Assembly: GCF_020509005.1 (NCBI RefSeq) | Contig: NC_063016.1 | Span: 1,922,001-1,986,000 of the forward strand | Direction of reading: 5' to 3' | Length of the DNA stretch: 64,000 bases | Source: Fulvia fulva | Taxonomy: Eukaryota > Ascomycota > Dothideomycetes > Mycosphaerellales > Mycosphaerellaceae | Shown here: positions 12,548-22,149 of the stretch, piece after piece | Numbering within the stretch: position 1 is the stretch's first letter | Layout of the letters: every line of letters starts with the position of its first letter | The notes under the pieces: generated by a model | Told to the model about the DNA's origin: nothing | Databases searched by the model: none | Seen by the model: only the letters and a program-made list of their open reading frames with translations | Translations under genes and position numbers: made by a program

Positions 12548-13300
12548 ACTTCTAGAGGTTTATAAGCTATCTTAACCTGTTATAAAAAGGTCTAAGTACT
12601 ATTAATAGGAAGTGAGTAGATTATAACCTCCTATACAAGATGAGTAGGAGTGTTAAGATGTAGTATCTTAAAGGGAGTTAATAATTAGGAAGTGATCTAG
12701 TAGCCTAAGGTATCTACGATGACTTAGCTTATAGGGAGATACCTTCTCTACTCTTTAGCTTAGATAGACATCTAACATAATCAACACATTAGTTCCTAAT
12801 ATATTGCTATATACTCGTGCTATTAGTTAGTTAAAGATTAATCTCTTACTCTACTCCGCTACTATTAATCTATACCTATTTAATATATATAATATATACT
12901 CTACTTTTAAAACCCCTTATATAAGCCCGTATAATAACTTCCTATATAAATAACGTTATATAGACTACTCGGTAAGCGTCCCGGTAGGAGTTTAGAGTTA
13001 ATAGATATAATACCCCTCTATATAGATAAGGCGTATAACTATTACTTTTAGATTAGTTTTTATAGCGGATAGATAGTATCGGATCTTACCGAGTATAGAT
13101 ATAGTTAGTATTAGCGGCCTTAAGGGCCTATAAGTAGAAAGAGAGTAGAGAAGTAGTCTAGTAGAAATATAAGATCAACGTAGTATTACATAACTAAATT
13201 TAGGGTCCGATACCTCGTCTTTTAGAATAGCTTCGTAGATACTTAGATAGTATCGGTATTACTACCACTTTTCTTATAGTAAGTTCGATACGGAGAGAGT
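12548..13300 (+). mobile_element. Copia tail, 3' LTR and flanking RIP-degraded sequence
   Basis: After the second TCTAT the Copia reading resumes (about 12,548-12,616) with the C-terminal residues RFISYLNLL. A purine-rich stretch then leads to TGTTAAGATG at 12,651, a good start for the Copia 3' LTR. The LTR end is not defined, since the other copy is outside the window. AT-rich, stop-rich sequence runs to about 13,300 and may include a further degraded element. GC content rises sharply after that. Confidence 0.6.
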
Positions 13301-13420
13301 ATAAAAACTAGCGGGCGCCGCGACAAAGTCTACGGTCGGAAGCACGGGCCTAGCCCGTGCCAAGACCTAAGGGCTCGCCCTTCACACCCCTGCGGCTAAC
13401 TACACTATACTTCTCGCGGC
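13301..13420. other. GC-rich junction between transposon nest and gene region, with a short hairpin
   Basis: This is an abrupt return to unmutated, GC-rich sequence. It contains the near-perfect palindrome GCACGGGCCTAGCCCGTGC at about 13,342-13,360. It may be the end of an older element or a hairpin-forming boundary; no coding sense is seen. Confidence 0.4.
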
Positions 13421-13675
13421 CTTGAAGAAAGCGACACCCGGAATAGATTGCAAAGGGTCGAATCCGATGATGCTGCGACACACTTGATGGCCCAAATCAG
13501 GCAGATGGCATGTGCCAATGCCAAAGCCGAGCTCATCCGACCTCGACCACCTGCATGACAGCCAATTGGATCCGACCACAACACACGTTCTCCATAGTGA
13601 CTTGCAGTCAAAGGAGTATATGATGCGGTTCTCTCGCCAGGAGTTGTATCGTAGATTCGACGAAGCATCGAGACA

Positions 13676-13996
13676 ATGTGTTACGCGACAATGATCACAT
13701 GGCAAAAGTGCGGTCACTGGCGGGTATGTAGCAGAGCCGTCTTTAGTCGGTACAGGACTACCCAGAGCTAACCTTCGCAGACAATCAACGAGATGTGTGA
13801 AGAAGCGCTGGAGCGGGAGCCACCAACATTCTGCACATCGGCATTCGAGCCCATAGCCATCGACGTCGACCGTGATGATGGAGTGTGTCCTGATCTCAAC
13901 AAGCATCCACTCGCCCCGGGAGAAGTCAGAGCACCTTGTGCTTGGTCTGTCAGGCTCGGGGGCGACACTCGAACGGCGGGTCGAGGTAACCAGTAA
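13676..13996 (+). CDS. Small Cys-rich hypothetical protein (two exons)
   Basis: Exon 1 (13,676-13,723) begins MCYATMITWQKCGHWR. A 57-base intron (13,724-13,780; GTATGT donor, GCTAAC branch, GCAG acceptor, phase 0) removes an in-frame TAA. Exon 2 continues with MCEEALE, then PPTFC, then IDVDRDDGVCPDLNKHP. The spacing of Cys/His at the N-terminus (MC, then KCGH) followed by a CP-x-C-like element resembles a loose group of short fungal zinc-ribbon-like proteins of unknown role; here the last Cys of such a motif is not obvious. There is no signal peptide. The gene lies only about 0.4 kb from the transposon nest. The 3' end may be longer if another intron starts near 13,992. I do not know its function. 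Confidence 0.45.
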
Positions 13997-13999
13997 GTG

Positions 14000-15226
14000 C
14001 AAGGAAGATGATGTGAACATGACGGATCTTAATGTGAGCGTTAGGTGGTACAGCCAGCAGTCGCAAGGCCAGGGATGATCGGCTGTGAGGGCTGACGGCT
14101 CAAGGCAATCGCTCATTGAGATTCTGAAGATGACATGGATGGAGTTATGGATCAGGTGTTGGCGCCAAATCCGGTCATTGTACACCAATAGGTCGTCTAG
14201 TTGCCCCCTCACGATACTCACGAGTGGACAGAAGTGCGAATTTACTCCGAAACTTCCTCGCTGCTGAAGTGCTGGATCTGTCGCGGACGAGCGGCGCCAC
14301 GGACTTCCGCGATCTCAGCCCAGAGCCTTTATGCAAACTGGAGAGGCGATGTATGCCCATGACAAGCAGATGCCGTTGGAAGCCGAGCCGCCGGTTGTGC
14401 AACGACACAAGCCCAGTAGAGGTGGACGTACGCGAACAATGCTGGACAGGTGGAGGTCTAGAGCGTGGTCTCGGGTATTTTGAAAGCCATGAAGTTGTGT
14501 TGCCCGCTGGTCAGCTCGACGTCTGATGAAGCGCCGTGCATTGGAGAGTATTTGTGGACGTTCGACTGTCTTGATCAAGATTCGGATACATACTGTATGT
14601 ACTTGCCGAATCTCGGGCCGGTGCGGCTGAACTGTGGGCCGAGATCTGAGTCTCATCAGCCACATGCAGTTCCTTTCATTCCCATCACCATCACCATCCA
14701 TATCACGAACGTGCAACAGCATCGCCCGCCATCATCGCCACTTTGTCCCTTCTCCGTCAGCATGCGCTGAAGCACGCACAAGCTGTGAACGCGAGGACTT
14801 CCGCTTCGGACATGAGCTCAAGGAGCAAGAAGCAGATCAGCATCGACAGGCACGGCTCGGCCATCGCCTCGCAGGATGCAAGATGCATGACACAGTACCT
14901 CCTAGTGACTTAATCATGCCTTCGAAGCAGGCCCTGTTTCTGGGCTGTTTGTGCGCGTGTCTGCCGCTATGACCAAGATGCGCTACGTCTGGAGCACAAC
15001 CTGACAACGGCTCAAGGGCAAGCTAACAGTATCACATGCACTGACATAACGATTGGGTCAGTACATCTCCTGCCGTCGCGCTATGAGCTGACTTCCTTGA
15101 CAGTACATCGCGTGTGAGACGCGCTACCTGACTAAGCGCGAAGGTTTCCAGGCGAGTGCAGGTTGTCAACCCATATATCATATCTTGCATTGTTCTTTGC
15201 ATGCAGTGTACTTGATCAGCTGTACC
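14000..15226. other. Intergenic, nothing convincing
   Basis: There are only short overlapping frames on both strands, none with family features or coherent exon structure. A CCATCA-rich simple stretch lies near 14,680-14,705. Confidence 0.5.
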
Positions 15227-16247
15227 ATGGATACATCAAACAGTCAAAACAACACCCAACAGCGCATTTGGCTTATATCCTTTCCTCGGGCCTGCCATCA
15301 TCTGTTTATGCGCATGTACGCCACATGGACGCTGTTACAGGCCCGACTATCCAACTATCGTCGCTATCGAACCTCGACACAGCGCCCATTGAGTGTTACC
15401 GGCTACGTGCTGAATGTCGCAAAGGCTGGAAGTCTTGGAAGGCCAATATCGACGACCTCGAAAGCCAGGGTAAACGTGTGCTGAACAGCTACTCCATAGC
15501 GTTCCACGTTGGCCCGCCGTGCACAACCGCTATCTCAACAAGGCTTCAGGCCAAGCACCTCCGAATGAGCAAGATCCGGCAGATGGGAGTCCACCGCCTT
15601 CGCTTGAATACTGGCACCTCGAGCCTCAAGAGACGGATGCGCTGGATCCTACTATGTTCCCGGACAATTTCCTGCAAACGCACCAACCAGTCTTTTTGAT
15701 TCGACATCCGGCATTGGCCTTTCCTTCGGCTATGCGAGTGGCTGCACGGTATTTCACATGGGACATCACAAAGACATTCATGAACATCGTCCTTCGCTAT
15801 AGTTGGCATGTAATGTTGTACAAGTGGTACCTTGAGCACAACCAGAGCGCCTCGACCGAAGACTATGGTCATTGGGCAGAGCCGCTGATCCTAGACTCTG
15901 ACGATCTGATGTACAACAAGGCAGCAGTTGCGGAACTCTGCCGCAAGACCGCCCTGGACCCAGATCGTGTGCAGTATCACTGGGCGAAGACTGCGGCTGA
16001 GAGCACCTACGAGAAGGAGGAAGTCTTCACCGACACACTGGCTGCATCAGAGGCGATCCTGCCCGGGAAGAGTTCTGTCAACGTGCGCCTCGAAGAAGAG
16101 TTGGAGAAGTGGCTGGTCGAGTTCGGGGAGGAAAGAGGCCAGCTTTTACGAGACCTGGTCGCGGACGCAATGCCTGACTACCAGTATCTGCGAGAGCGAT
16201 CGATCGGAGCAACACATGGTGCTGTTGTGGATAGCGGTCAACATTGA
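15227..16247 (+). pseudogene. Sulfotransferase-family-like (P-loop) protein, frameshifted
   Basis: The start MDTSNSQNNTQQRIWLISFPRAC carries the SFPRACHHLFMRM segment, which matches the nucleotide-binding start of a large fungal sulfotransferase-like family. The second conserved part (KSWKANIDDLESQGK, about 15,425-15,480) is in another frame. The third (FLIRHPALAFPSAMRVAARYF, from about 15,690) is in yet another, which then stays open to 16,247. No GT-AG introns of workable length join these frames, so at least two small indels (near 15,350-15,410 and near 15,480) are likely. The gene is probably decayed; sequencing error is the alternative. The reaction catalysed by this fungal family is generally unknown. 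Confidence 0.5.
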
Positions 16248-16452
16248 GACACTCCGAAGACGCGACCTGCCGACGCGACGTGCCTTGGCGCGTTTTGCTT
16301 CAACGTCATTTGCTCGTGTACGACTGCCAAATGTAGCAAAGTAGTGCCGACTGCTAATGACTCCGCACCTATGCTGTGGCTTGATGCTGCGATATAGCAG
16401 TTCATCAGGTTCTCGCAGTTCATCCCATGCAAGATAGCACACTCAGCCGATC

Positions 16453-17986
16453 ATGGCGCGTACGCAAACCGAGACTTTGCCTTCGCAGTCAGCCAACGAG
16501 TTGCCTCATCAGTTGACTCCCACATCGACGATGGAGCTCGAACAATTAACAGGATCTCAGCAAACCAATGTTGCCCAACGAGAGGATGTACCGCCGGATG
16601 GAGGGTACGGCTGGGTGGTTGCAGCTTGCGTGTTCCTGATCAATGCCCACACATGGCGTGTCAACTCGGCTTGGGGTGTTTGTAAGCGATCGCAGTCTTT
16701 GCTGGTGCATGAGGCAAAGCTAATCATCCAGTCCTCGCATACTACCTCTCCAACGACACCTTCAAGGGAGCAACGCATCTCCAGTATGCATTAATCGGCG
16801 GTCTGTCGATCAGTCAATCTTTACTAGTACCGCCACTTGTTTCTCTTTGCAATGAGAAGCTAGGAACCAGGGTCTCCCTTCTCATCGGCACTTTGCTGGT
16901 TTCGACATCAATGTTAAGCTCGTCATATGCTACGCAGGTTTGGCATCTGTTTCTGAGCCAAGGAGCTTGCTTCGGCTATGGCATGGGCTTCCTGTACATA
17001 ACAGGGTCTGCAGTACTTCCACAATGGTTTTCGAAGCGGCGCAGTCTTGCTGTTGGCCTTGCCTCGTCCGGAGCTGGTATTGGTGGGCTTGCTTATAATC
17101 TTGGCGCTGGAGCTGGCCTTGAATCCATAGGCTGGAGGAAGACTTACGTCGTACTAGCAATTACCACGCTCGTCGTCAATCTCACTTGTGTTGTACTGCT
17201 CAAGGACCGCAATAAGATGGTGCAGACTTCCAAGAGGGCTTTTGACATTCGCGAAATGACTCACGTTTCGACTTGGTTGATTGTCATTTGGGGTTGGATG
17301 ACGGAGTTGGGGTACATTGTGCTCCTCTACTCGCTGCCGAACTACGCACTGTCAATCGGTCTGACGGCTCAGCAAGGATCCATCGTAGGGGCAGTGTTGA
17401 ACCTCGGCCTCGCTCTAGGTCGTCCACCCATAGGCCATCTGTCGGACACCTTTGGACGTATCAACGTGGCTGGCATCATGACCGCGTTGTGCGGCATCTT
17501 CATCTTCGCACTCTGGATTCCGGCTAAGAGCTATGCGGTTCTCTTGGTCTTCGCTCTGTTGAGCGGAACTGTAACAGGAACTTTCTGGGCGACCGTGGTC
17601 CCAGTCACAGTCGAGATTGTGGGCATCAAGCGTTTACCACTAGCGTTCGGAATGATTTGTCTGCCGTTGGTAATTCCTACGACTTTTGCTGAAGGTACGT
17701 ACTCTGGTGTGATCCTGTGGCATAGCTGACGGTCTTCGGTCTGGTAGGAGTGGCTTTGGAGATCGTGTCGACCTCCGGCTATCTCACGGCTCAGATATTC
17801 GTAGACTTTGCCTATCTCATTGGTGCGGCTGCGGTATGGTGCTTACGTTCATGGAAAGTGAGGGAGCTCCTCCAAGATGAAATGCGAGAACAACAGGGCC
17901 AAGCGCCCCTACCGGCCGGTTCGAAAAGGCAGCACGATTGTGTTTGGCTCACGTCGAATGGACTCCTCAAGGCCAAGAAGGTCTGA
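16453..17986 (+). CDS. MFS transporter, monocarboxylate permease-like
   Basis: There are three exons: 16,453-16,681, 16,732-17,694 and 17,748-17,986. Introns are 50 bases (GTAAGC to CCAG) and 53 bases (GTACGT to GTAG, branch GCTGAC). The 476-residue product has a polar N-terminus of about 50 residues, then PPDGGYGWVVAACVF, the signature opening TM1 of MCT/SLC16-like fungal permeases. About 12 membrane segments follow, with the usual RxxxGLASSGAGIGG-type loop and a long central loop near KDRNKMVQTSKR. It acts as a membrane carrier, probably for a carboxylate or other small acid; the substrate cannot be told. It lies head-to-tail with the broken sulfotransferase-like gene upstream and the peroxygenase downstream. 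The frames join cleanly, so it appears intact. Confidence 0.85.
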
Positions 17987-17989
17987 ACG

Positions 17990-18720
17990 GAGTAAGCTTG
18001 AGCACAGCCCCAGGCAAATGTGCCTCGCCGCAAAGACAGCGCTCGCCAGGTGGTACGTGTGGTACGTAGGCGTTACCAGTAGCGGATGCTCCAATGTGCT
18101 GATCCGGTACACAGCTCGGCTATCTAGGCTAAGGGAACGAATTGCATCAGGCTACACAATTACTGCATAGGCCCCAAGATCCCAAACGGGCATTGATCGC
18201 ACATCAAGCGCTCTAGCGAAGTTCGAGAACGCTATACAGTGTTGTTATCGCATGCCCAGCATTGGTGCTGACAGGATCACCCAGTGCCGCGACCCATTGG
18301 GAAAGATAGCGCTCGATCATAACGCAATATACGAGGCTTATACGAAATAGGGTCATGCCCATTCGATACGAATGAACTCTATGCCATCGGTAGGCCGCCG
18401 AAAGGATCTCTAGGCCGCAGCATTTCTGCGTTCAAATCCTACGGTAGACGAAGTGGCATTGGTGACCAAATCATTACCGGTCATTGGTTGATGCTTCATC
18501 TATACACTTATTCAGTCATGCATACTCGACATTACGCTATAGCGTTAGTAGAGCGATCGACAGCCGTACAGCGTACATCGTACACGCGACACTAACTGTC
18601 CTTCGACTAGCAACGCAACACAATACGATACGAAAGATGCGAGACACAAATACAACAGAGCCCAAAAGAAGAATGAGAGGAACACATCGCACACCATTGT
18701 GAATCAAAGCGTCAAGCAAG
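17990..18720. other. Intergenic, promoter region of the peroxygenase gene
   Basis: No gene seen. A T-arm-like string GTTCAAATCC occurs at about 18,430 but does not belong to a foldable tRNA. Confidence 0.4.
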
Positions 18721-20060
18721 ATGGCCACTACTAAATCACTGCTTGCAACGCTTCTTGCAACTTGTGTCACAGCCTTTCCACAAGCCTCGTCTGCCATTAC
18801 ACCAGAAGTACAGAATCAGCTTCAATCGATTGGACAAGATGCAGTCGCGGCATTGAAAGATTCATCTTCGCCATCGAATATCTTCGACGCCGAATTGCAA
18901 AAAGTCGGCGTCGACGGCCTTCACGCCTTTAAACCCCCTGGTCCCTTCGATGAACGCGGACCATGCCCTGGACTCAATGCTCTCGCAAACCATGGATATG
19001 TAAGCGTGTTCATGTCGCTATGCGATGGCCTTTACTGACCAAGCATAGCTCCCTCGAAGCGAATTTGCAACGCTGCCACAGTTCATCGCCGCCGCCACTT
19101 CGGTGTATGGCATGGGTATTGGCCTTGCGACTATCCTCGCTGCCTACGGTGGCCTCTTCGATGGCATCGTCGTTGGGTGGTCGATTGGAGGAAAAGAGTT
19201 CACGGGCATCGCGGGATCCCACAATAATTACGAAGGTGACAGCTCGCCAACAAGAGGAGATCTATATCAACACGGCACCAATTCAGATTTGATCCTGTCG
19301 CAATTCAAAGAGGTATGTCTTGAAACCTGTACGTTCAGGACAACACTGAGTCCATGATCGCAGCTTCTCGACCGACAGCCAGATCCCGCAACGGCCAACT
19401 ACAACACCGATGTGATTGTTGAGCATCGTGCTGTGCGCTACAATAAAATTGTGGCCAAGATCCCATGGTTCTACTATGGACCCTTTACATCATTCGTCGC
19501 AGGCAGCCGCCCATGTCCTCATTCCAGCTCAGTTCTCGAACCACAGCACCGAGTTCCCAGAAGGCATCCTCATCCAAGACGTCATCAAATCCTTTTTCGC
19601 AATCTCCGGAAATAACGATAACCTCGTGTACGCCAACGGCCATGAACGTATTCCAGAGAAATGGTATCGCAGAGCCATGAATGACCCTTACTCCTTCTCC
19701 CGCGCCGGCGAAGATGTCAATAAGATCAGTACGACGAGGTATCCATATACGACCCCAACGGGCTGCAATATGGGCACGGTCAATTCGTTCACCCCGCTGG
19801 ACACTTTCAACACGAGCTTGGCGGAATACGATTTCAGCAAGCCGACAGATTCGGTCTGCTATGCTATCGCACTTGTTGGCACTGTGCTTGACAACTTCCC
19901 GCTTGTAAGTGTGCTGGACGCCCTGCTACTCCTACCGTTTCAGAATGCCCTAGACTGCCCTACGCTGCCGGCAGTCGATCAATCTGTTGGCAAGGCATGT
20001 CCGGGCTACTCATTCAGAGGAGGCCCAACGGCGCCGATTGCACCTGGCGCGATACCATAG
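18721..20060 (+). CDS. Heme-thiolate peroxidase (chloroperoxidase/unspecific peroxygenase family), with a frameshift
   Basis: Exon 1 (18,721-18,999) starts with a secretion signal (MATTKSLLATLLATCVTAFP) and holds the heme-ligand motif PCPGLNALANHGY. Exon 2 (19,049-19,312) starts LPRSEF, which completes the motif, and contains YEGDSSPTRGDLY. Exon 3 starts at 19,364. Introns are 49 and 51 bases with good sites. In exon 3 the conserved FYYGPFTSFV is in one frame, while the next conserved part (SQAAAHVLIPAQFSNHS, EFPEG) is in the +1 frame. No intron explains this, so there is a 1-base (net) frameshift at about 19,494-19,503. A possible 39-base in-frame intron lies at 19,904-19,942. The family uses a Cys-ligated heme and H2O2 for oxygenation or halogenation outside the cell. 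The gene is convergent with a second member at 20,661-22,088. Confidence 0.75.
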
Positions 20061-20660
20061 GGGACCGACAATGTGTTAAGTGTCGGGACGAGCATTGCTG
20101 TGCATGTCCAACACATATGTAACTTCATCGGATGCGAAGGGTAGCGCTCGTTCATTTCGCGAAATACTTTTGATATCAAAGACTTCGCACATCAACACGT
20201 TGTCCATCGCCCCTCCTTCTTCTCACTATTGATCTATGGCAAGGAAAGAAAGAGTACAATCGACAGAATAAAAAACGTTTTTGGGACGATCTCGGTAGGT
20301 TTCTCGGCAGCGCTTGGCTCCTCTTTGCCGAGATGGACCTTGTCAAGATTCAATGACACGTCCATCATTCACGACACTTCCACATCCTTCCATCGCGGGC
20401 CATTTGTTCATCTTTAACGAAAGCGAAGCCAATATTTATCGGTCTCTATATATCGCTCGGAATCAAGTGGCCGACTTCTACTGGAACCAGATACGACAGT
20501 GACGTTCTATGCTGGAACTGTCAGTATGTCGTCTCTTCTGCAGCTCTGGAACATCTGTGGTCTGCAAAATACACGTGGTCCTCGAAGACCCCGAAACAAT
20601 CACAAGAGCTGAAAGTTCATTTTCACATTCGAAGGACATGTCTCACTATCTCTAGGATCT

Positions 20661-22088
20661 TCACGGAGCACCATCGACACTTCCGCCACTGTTTGGGTTG
20701 AGTGGACATCCGAAGTTCTTGCCGAACCCAAGCAATTTCTGTTGTATATCGCCCAGTACCTCCACGGGGAGGTTCACCAACTGGCCTAGCTCCGAAGGAA
20801 AGGCACCAGTCAGTGTCTGATAGATGAGACACATCGCGTAGTTCGCCGTCTGCTGGTTGAGCTGGCCATTGGTAATGTAAGACGAGAAGTTGAGGCCAAG
20901 ATAGTTGTTGGGTCCAACGTTGCCACCGAATGGAACCGGCTGTCGTTGCTGTCAGCGAGATCTCACGTTGGTAGCGATGGGGACTTACGTGGAGAAGATA
21001 CATGGCAATGATCTGACCGCCGACCTTGTTGTTGTCGTATGGGTCGTTTCGTGGGCGCCAGTTTGGAGGCAGACGCTCGCCACTGTTCTTGACATACTGG
21101 CCGTTGACCTTATCAGCACCGAAGAAGGACATCATTGTCTAGCACTGGAGTCAGTGTGAAGGTGCAGAGCACTAGGACAGAAAAACTCACAGCCTCGTCA
21201 GCGATTCCGCCAGCGGTTGGCATCAACTCATACAAGAAGCTTGCGGCTCCGTAAAGGAGAAGACTACCGGGTCCGAAGAAGAAGTTACCGTTGTCGGTCT
21301 TCGAGGCGTTGAATCGAGCTTCGCGGTACAGGGCCAGGTGCTCGAGGTTGCAGTTCCCTTGGCAATACTGCATCATCTGGGTGAAGAGAGTCGTATTGAA
21401 TCGGTAATTGTCTCCGTTGGCAAGAAAGTAGTCGTTTCTGGTCAACGACGTATCAGCCTCGAAATGGTTGTGGCCATTTAGTCCCAGCTCGTCAGCCAGG
21501 ATGTTACCTGGAGTGGCTGTTCGCGAAGTAGCATCACACCCAATGGACAATCTAGTGGTGCCAACCAGGTCACCGTCAAGCCCGACACCTGCAATAGCGA
21601 GCAGATTTGCCAAGTCATAGCCGACGTTGTACACGTTCTGCTGGGCGTCCACAAGCTCGTTGTCTCGGGTCAAAGTCAGCGACAACTCCATAACATCGGC
21701 CACTGTTGTACTAACAGGTTGTTATGCCATCACGAGCCAGGAAACCATGGTTGGCCATCACGTTAATGCCCGGGCATGGTCCACGAATGTCAGTCTGCGG
21801 GTTCGGCGCTCTGAACTCGTGCACAGTGTCGCCCGGGGCCGGGACAAGGTAGCCGCCCTTGCCGTTGCCAGGCTGTCCATTCTTGGCATTGTTGTATGGG
21901 TGTTGAGCCGTGACCAGAGGTGCGTTGACATGGTTAGCGTTGAATGGACACTGCGCGGAGTCACGCTCCTCTATGGAGTAACCACGTTCGAGCAAGGAGG
22001 AGTCCACACCAGCGACATTCTGTACCCAGGGGTATGCCAGAGCGCCTGGTGCTGCAGCGAGGGCGAGCAGGATGTTTCGAGGAGCCAT
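20661..22088 (-). CDS. Heme-thiolate peroxidase (chloroperoxidase/unspecific peroxygenase family), intact
   Basis: There are four exons on the minus strand: 22,088-21,716, 21,663-21,191, 21,138-20,989 and 20,939-20,661. Introns are 52, 52 and 49 bases, with donors GTTAGT, GTGAGT and GTAAGT and branch sites GCTGAC in the first and third. The product is 424 residues with a signal peptide (MAPRNILLALAAAPGALA). PCPGINVMANHGFLARDG supplies the proximal Cys ligand. FEADTSLTRND corresponds to the distal acid and Mg-site region; the usual EHD is EAD here. The C-terminus has a Cys (FGCPLNP) that could form a disulfide. Role: secreted H2O2-dependent oxygenase or halogenase, substrate unknown. All splice phases agree, so this copy should be functional, unlike its neighbour. 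Confidence 0.88.
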
Positions 22089-22149
22089 GTTGTTCGATTG
22101 GGTTCTGTTTGTGACAATGATCAGCTACAGAAGGGACTTGGCTGACCAT

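Noticed and set aside
13400..14221. 273-residue minus-strand open frame
   Set aside because: No family features; it runs opposite to the better-supported spliced Cys-rich gene and its composition looks like chance.
18380..18460. T-arm-like GTTCAAATCC with a possible GTAGG/CCTAC stem, resembling a second interrupted tRNA
   Set aside because: No matching acceptor, D or anticodon stems could be found and the intervening segment lacks splice motifs.
15700..22100. Secondary-metabolite gene cluster
   Set aside because: Transporter, peroxygenases and a sulfotransferase-like gene lie together, but there is no polyketide, peptide or terpene synthase in the window.
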